From NCBI RefSeq assembly GCF_947502995.1, contig NZ_CANNBW010000008.1, positions 124,001 through 188,000 of the forward strand: DNA of 64,000 bases, read 5' to 3'. The position numbers and the translations under genes were made by a program. The notes below the pieces were generated by a model. The model was not told the DNA's origin. It did no database searches and saw nothing but the letters and a program-made list of their open reading frames with translations. This stretch comes from an uncultured Tenacibaculum sp. Lineage in GTDB: Bacteria; Bacteroidota; Bacteroidia; Flavobacteriales; Flavobacteriaceae. Below are positions 24,496 to 33,368 of the stretch, one piece after another; positions within the stretch are counted from its first letter, which is position 1; every line of letters begins with the position of its first letter.

Positions 24496-25344
24496 AGGTG
24501 TTGAAATTTCATTTTCGAAAGTGTCGAGATATTCCTTCAAACTTATATTTTCAGAAAAACTTATTTTTTTCTTTATTCTTTGTCGAGCGATTTTTATTGC
24601 ATGAACAGAAACATTTAAAAGTTCTGCTGAATCTTTCAAACTATAATCTAAACGTAATAAAATACAATTTCGAATATCATTTTTAGTAAGGTTAGGGTGG
24701 GCATTTTTTATCACTGTACTAAAGTTTGAATATTGAGATTCTAACTTTTGAAATATTAAATTTAAATTAGAAGAAGATCTAGTAATGTTTTTTAGTTTAT
24801 TGTAAATAGCTTGGATTGTAGGATCATTTTTTCTGTTTTTTAAATCTTCAACAGCATTTAAAGTTTGTCTTAATTCTTTTTGTTGTTCAGCTACAACAAT
24901 TACAGTAGCTAATATTTCTTCTTCTTTTCGTTTAATTTGTTTTTGTAATGTAGCTTTTTCTTTAATTTCTAATTTTTTAATTAACGTATTTCTATTTTTT
25001 AATTTCGTACCTATAAATAACAGGAGTATTGTTAAAATAGAGGAAACAGAAAGAAATAATATCAGTAAGTATTCAAATTTTTTTCTAATTTTTAATACTC
25101 TTAAATCCAAATTCTTACTTTTTTCTGAAAAAGTATCATCACTTGTTTTTTCATACAGATTCCATTTTAATGGATTATGATCAAATATTTGTGTTACAAA
25201 TTTGTAATTATTATTGTTATCGTTTCTAGTAATATTGATGTTAGAATCGAAGTTGTTATAAGCTAAATTAATTTCATATGCGTTAGCATTTGAAAAATAT
25301 AAAAGTAGAATTAATATTAAGATGTCATTTTTAATATGATTCAT
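24478..25344 (-). CDS. Membrane-tethered LuxR/GerE-like HTH regulator without TPR domain
   Basis: 288 residues. A signal-like segment (about 1-22) is followed by a short Asn/Asp-rich periplasmic region (about 25-85), a transmembrane helix at about 91-112 (LLILFLSVSSILTILLLFI), a coiled coil (about 115-170) and a C-terminal HTH (KNDIRNCILLRLDYSLKDSAELL...AIKIARQRIKKKISF). It shares layout with the protein at 4444 and an HTH with the TPR regulator at 20326. It sits between the kappa-carrageenase gene and the divergent iota-carrageenase gene (25676), so it is a candidate local regulator of carrageenase expression. What it would sense with so small a periplasmic part is unclear. Confidence 0.65.
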   Translation of the reverse strand: MNHIKNDILILILLLYFSNANAYEINLAYNNFDSNINITRNDNNNNYKFVTQIFDHNPLKWNLYEKTSDDTFSEKSKNLDLRVLKIRKKFEYLLILFLSVSSILTILLLFIGTKLKNRNTLIKKLEIKEKATLQKQIKRKEEEILATVIVVAEQQKELRQTLNAVEDLKNRKNDPTIQAIYNKLKNITRSSSNLNLIFQKLESQYSNFSTVIKNAHPNLTKNDIRNCILLRLDYSLKDSAELLNVSVHAIKIARQRIKKKISFSENISLKEYLDTFENEISTPKKVEL

Positions 25345-25675
25345 GAAAAGGGAGAATTAAAAAATGATTTTTTAGTACTAGATAACGATAAAAATAGATC
25401 AAGATTACTTAATCGATAAACTGTGACCAACTGTATTAAATAACTTTTTACATTACTTTTTTATAAAAAAACAAAAAAGAGAGTTGTTTTTAAATGTTTG
25501 ATTTTTATGGTTTTGTGTGCTGTTTTAGCTAGTTAGTCATAAAAAATTATATATGCAAAAAATGAATAATAGTTTTGAGTTTTTAGGTAAAATCGATTAA
25601 TGATAGGGTAATATTGGTTAGCTAAAACGATTTCGGCAAGGGTAGTTTAGCGGTCTTTATTATAAACCCTAAATT
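25345..25675. other. 331-base divergent intergenic region, regulator / iota-carrageenase
   Basis: AT-rich DNA that must hold the promoters of the leftward regulator and of the GH82 gene. A GC-richer patch at about 25620-25655 (ACGATTTCGGCAAGGGTAGT) precedes the GH82 start and contains TAGTTTAG, an imperfect -7 box. I see no strong palindrome and no RNA gene. Confidence 0.35.
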
Positions 25676-27220
25676 ATGATTTTTAACAAAAATTTTTTAT
25701 TAGCTGTAATCCTAATAGCTACAACTACAATGTCTTGTTCAGATAATGTAGAAAAATTACAAGTTCCAACTGAAACGAATATTACAGAAATTGAAGGTCG
25801 TCTTTCCCAGAAGTTTAATGCTTCTAGGTTTTATATTGCTCCAACAGAAAATACAAGAGTTCAATTTACGGGAACTACCACATCTGATTTAAACAGATTA
25901 ATTAATCAGCAGTCAGATGAGAACGGAACTGGAGTAATTATTGAAATTCCAAAGTCAACTTATTATTGGAATAGAGTAGTTTTAAAATCTAATATCCATT
26001 TAGAAATAGCTGGAGGAACTAAAATTATTTTCGATGGTAACAGTGGAGGCGTATTTTCTATTGGTGGAAGTAAAAATGGAAATCGTTTAAAGAATGTAAG
26101 TATTAGTGGTAAAAACGGAACAAAATTTACTGTAGATATTTCTTCACCTTCATTAACAAACAAAAATGTTAATGTGTTGAAAATTGGACGTGTAGATAAT
26201 TTTCGATTTGCAGATATCAATATAAAAGATAGAAGAAGTTCTGTGAATTCTATTGTATTAGTTCATGTTCCGGGATCACCAGAAAGAAGACCTGGTCCTA
26301 AAGATGGAATTATAGAAAATATTAACCAAAGAGGTGCTCATACAGGTTACGGGTTAGTTCAAACGTACAATGCTCAGAATGTTTTATTTAACAATCTTTC
26401 TTGTGAAGGTGGAATCACATTAAGAATGGAGACAGATGATAAGGGTATGAAGGATGAATTAAAAGATAACAGTAAAAAAGGTGGGGTTGCACAAATTTTT
26501 GCACATGATATTCGAAATAAAAACGGATTATGTGCTGTGATGTTCTCTCCTCATTTTGTTAAAAATGGTAAAGTTACTGTAGAGAAAGTAAGATCTGTAG
26601 GTTCAGCATTTGCGGTAAGAGTGGAAAAAGGCTTCTTAGAACTTTTTGATAAAAAAAATGAATATTCTCTTGATAGTATTGGTAAGCAGAAGTTTATAAA
26701 TTTTGTTAAAGAGCAGTTTCCGGGAGTAAATAATGTGTTATCAGGAAATCCATATAAAAGAAATAATGGTAGGCAATGGGCAACGAGATTATCATCAGAA
26801 GCTAGTATAGCTCCAAGAAATGAATATGTTTTAGAACAACTTGGAAGATTTGAACCTGGTAGTTTTAATGATTCTTCAGTGACAGACGTTACGGCTATTT
26901 TTCGAAATAATGGAGAGGCTAAAATAAAACAGGCACATTTAAAGTTTATACCATGTGATTTGTGGGAAAATGGAATTAAAAATCCTGCTGAAAGCCTAGG
27001 AATGTTTAATGGTTTTGAGTATCACGGTCCATCAGTAGCTTTAAGTTACGATAATACTAATGGAAGTAATGTTGGTGGTCATTATAATGTTACTTTAATA
27101 GGGGAGAATTTCAGAAATTTTCCAGCAAGTTCAATTCAAAATATACAGTATAATACAAGTGCTATTTGTAATAAGAAACCTGCAAGTATAACCAGAATCA
27201 CTGCAAGTTTTCCAAACTAA
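25676..27220 (+). CDS. cgiA: GH82 iota-carrageenase, predicted lipoprotein
   Basis: 514 residues. A lipoprotein signal (TTTMSC, lipidated Cys at about residue 21) replaces a T9SS tail. The right-handed beta-helix domain begins at about residue 45. GYGLVQTYNAQNVLF followed by LSCEGGITLRMETD matches the active-site region of Alteromonas fortis iota-carrageenase (GYGLIQTYGADNILF, SEGGIALRMETD) as I recall it. Glu252 and Asp254 correspond to its catalytic pair, and AVMFSPHFVKNG is also conserved. GH82 enzymes invert and cut beta-1,4 bonds of iota-carrageenan (G4S-DA2S). The lipid anchor suggests it acts at the cell surface, unlike the kappa-carrageenase. It is first in a rightward group with a beta-helix protein and two D-AHG pathway genes. 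Confidence 0.92.
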   Translation: MIFNKNFLLAVILIATTTMSCSDNVEKLQVPTETNITEIEGRLSQKFNASRFYIAPTENTRVQFTGTTTSDLNRLINQQSDENGTGVIIEIPKSTYYWNRVVLKSNIHLEIAGGTKIIFDGNSGGVFSIGGSKNGNRLKNVSISGKNGTKFTVDISSPSLTNKNVNVLKIGRVDNFRFADINIKDRRSSVNSIVLVHVPGSPERRPGPKDGIIENINQRGAHTGYGLVQTYNAQNVLFNNLSCEGGITLRMETDDKGMKDELKDNSKKGGVAQIFAHDIRNKNGLCAVMFSPHFVKNGKVTVEKVRSVGSAFAVRVEKGFLELFDKKNEYSLDSIGKQKFINFVKEQFPGVNNVLSGNPYKRNNGRQWATRLSSEASIAPRNEYVLEQLGRFEPGSFNDSSVTDVTAIFRNNGEAKIKQAHLKFIPCDLWENGIKNPAESLGMFNGFEYHGPSVALSYDNTNGSNVGGHYNVTLIGENFRNFPASSIQNIQYNTSAICNKKPASITRITASFPN

Positions 27221-27242
27221 AAATTTAAATAATTAATTATCT

Positions 27243-27268
27243 AGACTGTCTTTTAAGGCAGTCTATTT
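27243..27268 (+). terminator. Weak hairpin after the iota-carrageenase gene
   Basis: AGACTGTC...GGCAGTCT around TTTTAA is followed by ATTTTAATTT. The stem is short and the T-run broken, so partial read-through into the next gene (27327) is likely. Confidence 0.5.
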
Positions 27269-27326
27269 TAATTTAAAAATAAGTTCATAAACATTAATAA
27301 TAATTTAAAATCATAATCTCCTAATT

Positions 27327-28736
27327 ATGAAAACCAAAAAATCAATCAAATATCTAATAACTTTATTAGTTGCTATAACCAGTAGTAACTTCGTAAATGC
27401 ACAACTAAATATTGGAGATCCAGGTGTAACTTTCGATAATTCGAAGAACGATCCGGCTTATCCATTTATGAAAGAATGGCAAAAATCTGGAGTTGAGGGC
27501 GGAGTTCCGTTTGGCAGTTCAATACCAGTAAAGTTAGAAATAAATCCAACAGATGCTAATGGATTACAATCTGCAATCGATAACCTAAATACAAATGGTG
27601 AATTGAGTGTGATTTTACTGAAAAACGGGACATACGATATAGATAAAACTATTCAACTAAAATCGAATATAATTTTACGAGGAGAAAGTAGAGATAACGT
27701 AAAATTGAATGTTACCATTCGTTATCAAAGAAGAAGGTTTGAACATGAAGGCGCTTTGGTATTAGATGAAGTCGAACATGTGGGAATTGAAAATTTAACG
27801 ATGGAATATATTCCTGAAAGACCAATTACAATTTATGATGATAGAAATGTAGATAGAAACAGATGGTGTGGAGAACGATGTTTTGGTAACGATCCTGATG
27901 GATTAAAAAATATGTATGTGAGTTTCATAATGATTGAAAAAGGGAGTAAAAATTGTTGGATTGATAGCTGTACACTTAAAAACTCAGGAAGTAATCCAAT
28001 TAGCGTAAACGGAAGAAATAATACTTTACGTAATAATTTTGTAGATGCGGCATACAATAAAGGAAGTGGAGGTGCTGCATATTACGCAATTAACGGTGAT
28101 TATAATCTTATCGTTAACGAAAGAGTAAGAAGAATTCGTCATTTTTCTATTCAACTTGGAGCAAAATATAATGTGGTTTATGGTTGTGATTTCGAAGTTG
28201 ATATTAACTTTCATAATGGAGACGACGGATTTAACTTAATTGAAAATAATAAAATAAAAAGCGAACAATGGAGATCTTGGGGAGCTTTTGCAAGTGGAGG
28301 AAGTCGATATGGACATAAACCTCCAGGTGAAAACAATATTATTTTTAATAACGAAGTAAGTGGAAAAAATAATTCAGAAAGATTTAGTAGTGATACAAAG
28401 GTTTTTGTTTTCGATCAATACAGTAATCCAAGAGAATTATCATCTACACCACCAAGTGGCGGAACTTTTTATCCTGTTGTACTAAAGAATAATACATTAA
28501 CAACAGAGACTTTTATTAAAAGTGATATCAAAATTTTTCCAAATCCTTTTGTATCTGAATTAAATATTGAAAATGTAACACAAAATGGAAGAATAGTGTT
28601 TTTTTCTATTGAAGGACAACCTCTTTTAACTAAAAAAGTAAAAGTAGGAGAGAAGATTCAAGTCGGAAAAGAGCTACAAAGTGGATTTTATCTTTTACGT
28701 TATAACAATAAGGTTTTTAAAATTATTAAAAAGTAA
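27327..28736 (+). CDS. T9SS-secreted right-handed beta-helix protein, candidate carrageenan-active enzyme
   Basis: 469 residues with a signal peptide (about 1-25, ending VNAQ). A parallel beta-helix domain (about 65-385) shows repeated asparagine-ladder-like turns (LQSAIDNLNTNGE, IQLKSNIILRGES, NCWIDSCTLKNSGSNPISV, NNTLRNNFVDAAYN). It has a Cys pair (WCGERCFGNDPDG) and candidate catalytic clusters RRIRHFSIQLG and INFHNGDDGFNLIE. A type A T9SS sorting domain (about 398-469; IKIFPNPFVSELNIEN) ends it. The fold is shared by GH28, GH82, PL6 and other carbohydrate-active families, but I do not recognise a family. Placement between the GH82 gene and the D-AHG pathway genes makes a carrageenan-related hydrolase, lyase or binding role likely by context. 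Confidence 0.7.
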   Translation: MKTKKSIKYLITLLVAITSSNFVNAQLNIGDPGVTFDNSKNDPAYPFMKEWQKSGVEGGVPFGSSIPVKLEINPTDANGLQSAIDNLNTNGELSVILLKNGTYDIDKTIQLKSNIILRGESRDNVKLNVTIRYQRRRFEHEGALVLDEVEHVGIENLTMEYIPERPITIYDDRNVDRNRWCGERCFGNDPDGLKNMYVSFIMIEKGSKNCWIDSCTLKNSGSNPISVNGRNNTLRNNFVDAAYNKGSGGAAYYAINGDYNLIVNERVRRIRHFSIQLGAKYNVVYGCDFEVDINFHNGDDGFNLIENNKIKSEQWRSWGAFASGGSRYGHKPPGENNIIFNNEVSGKNNSERFSSDTKVFVFDQYSNPRELSSTPPSGGTFYPVVLKNNTLTTETFIKSDIKIFPNPFVSELNIENVTQNGRIVFFSIEGQPLLTKKVKVGEKIQVGKELQSGFYLLRYNNKVFKIIKK

Positions 28737-28857
28737 AATAAATCAACAGATCAAAAGAAATCAAAGGGTAATATTTGACTTGTTTGAGATAAATATGAAC
28801 TCATAAAGAGTGAAGTGAATCACTAGTTTTGTTTACTATCACTTAACTTAATTAAAT

Positions 28858-30009
28858 ATGACAATTGAAAAAATAGAGACTTTTATACTTAAAGATAAAT
28901 TGTCAAGCAGTTTTTATTTCTCACAATGGGAATATTCCGAAAGATGTATTTGTGTCGTAAAAATAACAGCTTCTAATGGCCAGTATGGTTGGGGAGAAGG
29001 TTATGGCCCAGCACCTATTTTAAAAGCAGGAGTAGATTTTTTAAAGAATCATATTATTGGAAAAAATCCGTTAGAAAATGAAGTGATATGGAATCACCTT
29101 TACCGTAAAACTTTAGATTATGCAAGGCGTGGAGTTTTGGTAGCTTCTATAAGTGCTATTGATATTGCACTTTGGGATTTAAAAGGGAAAATATTGAATT
29201 TGCCTGTTTCTACATTGTTAGGTGGTGTATTTAGAGACAAAATAAAACCATATGCAACAGGTTTGTATTTTATGGATCCTGATAATCCAGCAAAACATTT
29301 TAAAGATGAAGCAGAATCCTATGTAAAACAAGGTTTCAAGGCCATTAAAATGAAAGTTGGTTTAGGTATTGAAGAGGATTATAAAAACGTAAAAAAAGTT
29401 AGAGAAATTATTGGAGACAATATACAGTTAATGGTAGATTCTAATCATGCGTATAGTCTTAGAGAAGCAACTATTTTAGCAAATAAAATAGAACCTTTTA
29501 ATATTGGATGGTTTGAAGAACCAATTTCTCCTGAGTTCTACAAGCAATACAAAGAACTTAGAGATAAAACTTCAATACCAATTTCTGGTGGAGAATGTGA
29601 ATATTTACGTTTTGGCTTTCATCAATTATTTCAAAATAATTCTGTAGACATTGTACAACCAGATATTTGTGCAGCAGGAGGATTAACAGAAGCGAAGCGA
29701 ATTGCAGCTTTGGCAAGTACATATGGAGTAGGTGTTGTGCCTCATACTTGGGGAACAGCTATTGGAATTCATGTTGCTTTACATTTTATTGCTAATTTAG
29801 AGCTCATTCCTGGACGTATGAAAACTCCAGATTTCTTAATTGAATACGATCAAACAGAAAACGGATTAAGAGAACGTTTAACATACCCGAAAATTGAAAT
29901 GGTTGATGGTATGATTGAAGTTCCGAAAAGACCTGGTTTAGGAATAGAAGTAGATGAAGATGTTTTAATGGAATATGCACTTTCTGATGCTGAAATAAAT
30001 GTCCTTTAA
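28858..30009 (+). CDS. Enolase-superfamily (mandelate racemase type) 3,6-anhydro-D-galactonate cycloisomerase
   Basis: 383 residues, family-typical length. Catalytic residues of the mandelate racemase subgroup are intact: KxK (Lys164, Lys166 in KAIKMKVG), metal ligands Asp194 (VDSNHA), Glu220 (FEEP) and Glu246 (GGECEY), and His296 (PHTWG). Without context this could be a galactonate dehydratase or another sugar-acid enzyme. The aldehyde dehydrogenase directly downstream, the kinase and aldolase at 49389-50985 and the carrageenase genes point to ring opening of 3,6-anhydro-D-galactonate to 2-keto-3-deoxy-D-galactonate. No signal peptide, so cytoplasmic. The name is inferred from pathway context. 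Confidence 0.8.
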   Translation: MTIEKIETFILKDKLSSSFYFSQWEYSERCICVVKITASNGQYGWGEGYGPAPILKAGVDFLKNHIIGKNPLENEVIWNHLYRKTLDYARRGVLVASISAIDIALWDLKGKILNLPVSTLLGGVFRDKIKPYATGLYFMDPDNPAKHFKDEAESYVKQGFKAIKMKVGLGIEEDYKNVKKVREIIGDNIQLMVDSNHAYSLREATILANKIEPFNIGWFEEPISPEFYKQYKELRDKTSIPISGGECEYLRFGFHQLFQNNSVDIVQPDICAAGGLTEAKRIAALASTYGVGVVPHTWGTAIGIHVALHFIANLELIPGRMKTPDFLIEYDQTENGLRERLTYPKIEMVDGMIEVPKRPGLGIEVDEDVLMEYALSDAEINVL

Positions 30010-30020
30010 TATTGATAAAA

Positions 30021-31478
30021 ATGAAGATTAAAAATTACGGATATAAAAAAATGTACATTGATGGTCAACTAGTTGATGCCATTAGTGGAGAACGAAGTAA
30101 TGTTGTTTGTCCTGCTACAGGTGAAGTTATTGCAGAAATAGCAAAAGCAGGAAAAGAAGATGCAGAAAAAGTCTTATTAGCAGCAGAAAAAGGTTTTAAA
30201 TACTGGTCAGCTTTATCTTTAGGAGAAAGAACTGCCTGGATGCAAAAATTAAGAACTGCTATTCTTGAAAAACAAGAAGAATTACGCACAGCCATGGTTT
30301 ACGAAATGGGGAAAACTTATGGAGGTGGAGCAGAAGATATCGACAGATTAGTAGAAGCTTTAGAATGGTATCCTGCTGCGATGCAAAACATGCGTGAAGA
30401 GCAAATTCCAGATTATGAAAATACGCATACACACAAGATGATTTCTAAACCGGCTGGAGTTGTAGTGGCGTATTTAGCATGGAATTTTCCTATTCTAAAT
30501 ATTGGATATAAAATCGGACCTGTTTTAGCTTCTGGTTGTTCTTTAATTATCAAACCATCAGAAATTTCACCTTTGTCAGCATATTTGATAGGTGAAATTC
30601 TAAATGATATTAATTTTCCTCCTGGAGTTGTAAATATAATTGAAGGGCCAAGTGAAATTGTTGCAAAAACAATGACTTCAAGTAAAATTCCAGCGGTAAT
30701 TACAATGATTGGTTCTACAGAAACTGCGAAGAAAATTATAGCTGAAAGTACAACTTCTATAAAAAGATTCGGATTAGAATTAGGCGGTAATGCTCCGTTT
30801 ATTGTTTTTGATGATGCTGATTTTGATAAAGCTTTAGACTTGGCAATTGCTTTACGTTTTGGAAATAGTGGTCAGGTTTGTGTGGCAGCAAATAGAATAT
30901 TTGTGCATAAATCAATTTATGATAAGTTCGTAAAAGCTTATGCGAAGAAAGCTTCTGAGTTAAAAGTTGGTTTAGGGACAAAAGAAAATCCAGATGTATT
31001 TATGGGACCTTTAGCAAGTCGTAAAGGTAGAGACAGAATGCTAACTTTAATCAACGATGCTGTAGATAAAGGTGCTACTTTAGAGTTTGGAGGAGAAATT
31101 CCAACAGATTTACCTGAAGGTGGAAATTGGTTAGAACCAACTGTTTTATCTGGAGTTTCTACAGATATGAAAGTGTTTAAAGAAGAGATTTTCGGACCAG
31201 TAGCTGGAATCATGAGTTTTGAAACTGATGAAGAAGTCTTGGCTTTAGCAAATGATACAGAGTATGGATTAGCATCATATATTTTTACGAATAATCATCA
31301 AAGAATAGCACGATTTACAGAAGAACTTGATTTTGGAGAAATTCAAATTAACGGTGTAAAATATGCAATTTATTTACCGCATGGTGGATTTAAAGAAAGC
31401 GGAATTGGTCACGATTGTTCACATTTAGCTTTAGAAGATTATTTAGTAAAAAAACGTGTTTCTACAGCCATATTTTAA
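30021..31478 (+). CDS. NAD(P)-dependent aldehyde dehydrogenase, probable 3,6-anhydro-D-galactose dehydrogenase
   Basis: 485 residues from the ATG at 30021; the TTG at 30012 gives three more residues and is less likely. It has the aldehyde dehydrogenase fold with the cofactor motif (AYLAWNFPILNIGYKIGP), general base Glu253 (LELGGNAPF) and catalytic Cys287 (GQVCVAANR). It follows the cycloisomerase stop by 11 bases, so they are co-transcribed. In carrageenan degraders an enzyme of this family (called DauA) oxidises D-AHG to 3,6-anhydro-D-galactonate; succinate-semialdehyde dehydrogenases are close relatives. The context strongly favours D-AHG. Confidence 0.82.
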   Translation: MKIKNYGYKKMYIDGQLVDAISGERSNVVCPATGEVIAEIAKAGKEDAEKVLLAAEKGFKYWSALSLGERTAWMQKLRTAILEKQEELRTAMVYEMGKTYGGGAEDIDRLVEALEWYPAAMQNMREEQIPDYENTHTHKMISKPAGVVVAYLAWNFPILNIGYKIGPVLASGCSLIIKPSEISPLSAYLIGEILNDINFPPGVVNIIEGPSEIVAKTMTSSKIPAVITMIGSTETAKKIIAESTTSIKRFGLELGGNAPFIVFDDADFDKALDLAIALRFGNSGQVCVAANRIFVHKSIYDKFVKAYAKKASELKVGLGTKENPDVFMGPLASRKGRDRMLTLINDAVDKGATLEFGGEIPTDLPEGGNWLEPTVLSGVSTDMKVFKEEIFGPVAGIMSFETDEEVLALANDTEYGLASYIFTNNHQRIARFTEELDFGEIQINGVKYAIYLPHGGFKESGIGHDCSHLALEDYLVKKRVSTAIF

Positions 31479-31530
31479 AAATATTTAAAAGACTTAATCA
31501 ATTTTTTTGAATAAGTAATTTGGGAACAAT

Positions 31531-31562
31531 AAACCCCGCTTAATTTATATTAAACGGGGTTT
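31531..31562. terminator. Bidirectional terminator
   Basis: AAACCCCG and CGGGGTTT arms enclose an AT-rich loop containing a second pairing TTAA/TTAA. T-rich flanks occur on both strands. It separates the convergent dehydrogenase (ends 31478) and S1_7-like sulfatase (ends 31588). Confidence 0.8.
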
Positions 31563-31587
31563 TATTGTTTCTAATAATATTACTTTT

Positions 31588-33258
31588 TTATCGTGCTAAA
31601 TTTCCTTTCCAACCTTTATTAAATTGTAGTAGTAATTTATCTGTTAATTGAGGTTTTTTATTAGCAATATTTATAGTTTCATTCGGATCTTTTTTATGAT
31701 CATATAACTCTATAAAGATAGGTTCAGCATTAGCATCTCTATAATCTTTCCAAACAATCAATCGATAATCTTCAGTACGCATAGCATATCCCATCAAATA
31801 ATTTTCAAATAGGTTTCGATCCCACTTATTTTTTTGTTGTGTTTTAATTTTATGTTCAACCTCTTCAATTAAAGGACCGAAATATGTTTCTCGCATTCCT
31901 TTAGAAAGCGGATTTGCAGCCCATTCTCTTAGTGCTGGTGATGGAAATTGTGAAAAAACAGCATCTTTCCATTTTTTATTCGGATTAGCTAATAGTGGTT
32001 TAAAACTTTGTCCTTCTAAATGTTTAGGTAATGGTAAATTAGCTAAATCTGCTAGAGTAGGGTACATGTCTACTAATTCTACCAAAGCTTCAGATTTCTT
32101 TCCTTTTACTTCTTTGCTCATATTTGGAGTAGCTATAATTAACGGAACTCGAGTAGAGATTTCATAATTAGTGGCTTTTCCCCAAATTCCCATTTCACCT
32201 AAATGCCAACCGTGGTCGCTCCATAAAATAATGATTGTATTATCTCGTAAACCTTGTTCATCAATAGCATTAATTAGTTTTCCTATTTGTGCATCGATAT
32301 AACTAATAGAAGCTAAATATGCATGTTTTAATTTTTTAGCTAAATCATCTGATATTGGTCCTTTTTTAGGAATTCCAAAACGAGCTCTTAATTCAAATGA
32401 AGGATGCAATCCCATAGCTGCACCATCAATAGGAGCATTGTTTTGATCGGTTAATTTAATTTTTGAAGGATCATACATGTCCCAATACTTTTTTGGAGCT
32501 AACCAATCTAAATGTGGTTTTTTCATTCCCATACCTAAGAAGAAAGGTTTATCAGGATTCTTCTTTTGTAAATCTTTTAAAGTTACAATAGCTAATTCAG
32601 CATTATAACCATCTTCATAAAATGTATCTGGTACATCTGCATTTTCATAGGCTGGACCTTTTCCTAAACCATTTCTTGGAGCATTTTTTCCATATTTAGC
32701 AATGACTTCGGTTCTACTTTTCTTAAACATTTCTTGGTTTTCAGGTAATGCAAATCCTCCAGGAGTGTTTTCTTTTTTGATAGTCATTTTTTCATAGGCT
32801 GGTTTTCTGCTCCATGAAATATCTAAATCAGCAAAGGCTGGTTTATGAAATATTTTTCCTGTATGTACAGTTTCATAACCATTATTTTTAAAGTGTTGTG
32901 GCAAGGTTACAATATCAGGATTGGCATCTCTGAAGTATGTGAAGTTTTCAATAACATTAATACTTTCTGGTCTTGCTCCAGTCATTAAACTAGCTCGAGA
33001 TGGACTACAAATTGCTTCTTGACAATAAGCTTTGTTAAATGTTAATCCAGTTGAAGCTAATTTGTCAATATTTGGAGTTATGGCGATATCAGAATCATAA
33101 CATCCAAGTTCTGGTCGTAAATCATCTACAGCAATAAAAACAATATTAGGTTTTGTTTTTTTTACCTTTTTTATAACTTTTTTATCGTTTGGTTTACAGC
33201 TAAAAATGACTCCTAAAAGGAGAAGGTTGAGTTTAAATAAATGAATAGTTTTTTTCAT
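31588..33258 (-). CDS. S1_7-like sulfatase, lipoprotein
   Basis: 556 residues with a lipoprotein signal (LLGVIFSC). The alkaline-phosphatase-like fold shows PNIVFIAVDDLRPELGCY (metal-binding Asp-Asp) and the formylglycine motif CSPSR (Cys84). The CQEAICSPSRASLMTG form and VDDLRPELGCY resemble iduronate-2-sulfatase-like enzymes, subfamily S1_7. In Pseudoalteromonas carrageenan loci an S1_7 enzyme removes the 2-O-sulfate from DA2S of iota-type oligosaccharides, and the GH82 gene here fits that substrate. This substrate is inference. It lies downstream of susCD on the same strand, with a hairpin (33290-33321) between. Confidence 0.85.
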   Translation of the reverse strand: MKKTIHLFKLNLLLLGVIFSCKPNDKKVIKKVKKTKPNIVFIAVDDLRPELGCYDSDIAITPNIDKLASTGLTFNKAYCQEAICSPSRASLMTGARPESINVIENFTYFRDANPDIVTLPQHFKNNGYETVHTGKIFHKPAFADLDISWSRKPAYEKMTIKKENTPGGFALPENQEMFKKSRTEVIAKYGKNAPRNGLGKGPAYENADVPDTFYEDGYNAELAIVTLKDLQKKNPDKPFFLGMGMKKPHLDWLAPKKYWDMYDPSKIKLTDQNNAPIDGAAMGLHPSFELRARFGIPKKGPISDDLAKKLKHAYLASISYIDAQIGKLINAIDEQGLRDNTIIILWSDHGWHLGEMGIWGKATNYEISTRVPLIIATPNMSKEVKGKKSEALVELVDMYPTLADLANLPLPKHLEGQSFKPLLANPNKKWKDAVFSQFPSPALREWAANPLSKGMRETYFGPLIEEVEHKIKTQQKNKWDRNLFENYLMGYAMRTEDYRLIVWKDYRDANAEPIFIELYDHKKDPNETINIANKKPQLTDKLLLQFNKGWKGNLAR

Positions 33259-33289
33259 GGGATTACGAGTAAAAGTAAATTATTTAAAC

Positions 33290-33321
33290 AAAGAATACCG
33301 AGGTTTATCTCGGTATTCTTT
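33290..33321. terminator. Strong hairpin between susD and the S1_7 sulfatase
   Basis: A 13-bp stem (AAAGAATACCGAG / CTCGGTATTCTTT) with a GTTTAT loop. It follows susD and precedes the sulfatase in the leftward direction. The leftward T-run is weak (TTTGTTTAAATAATTT), so it may attenuate rather than stop transcription, or protect the susCD message. Confidence 0.55.
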
Positions 33322-33368
33322 ATTCTGGAATAATAATTCAAATAATCAATCTACAAAGATTTTATGGT

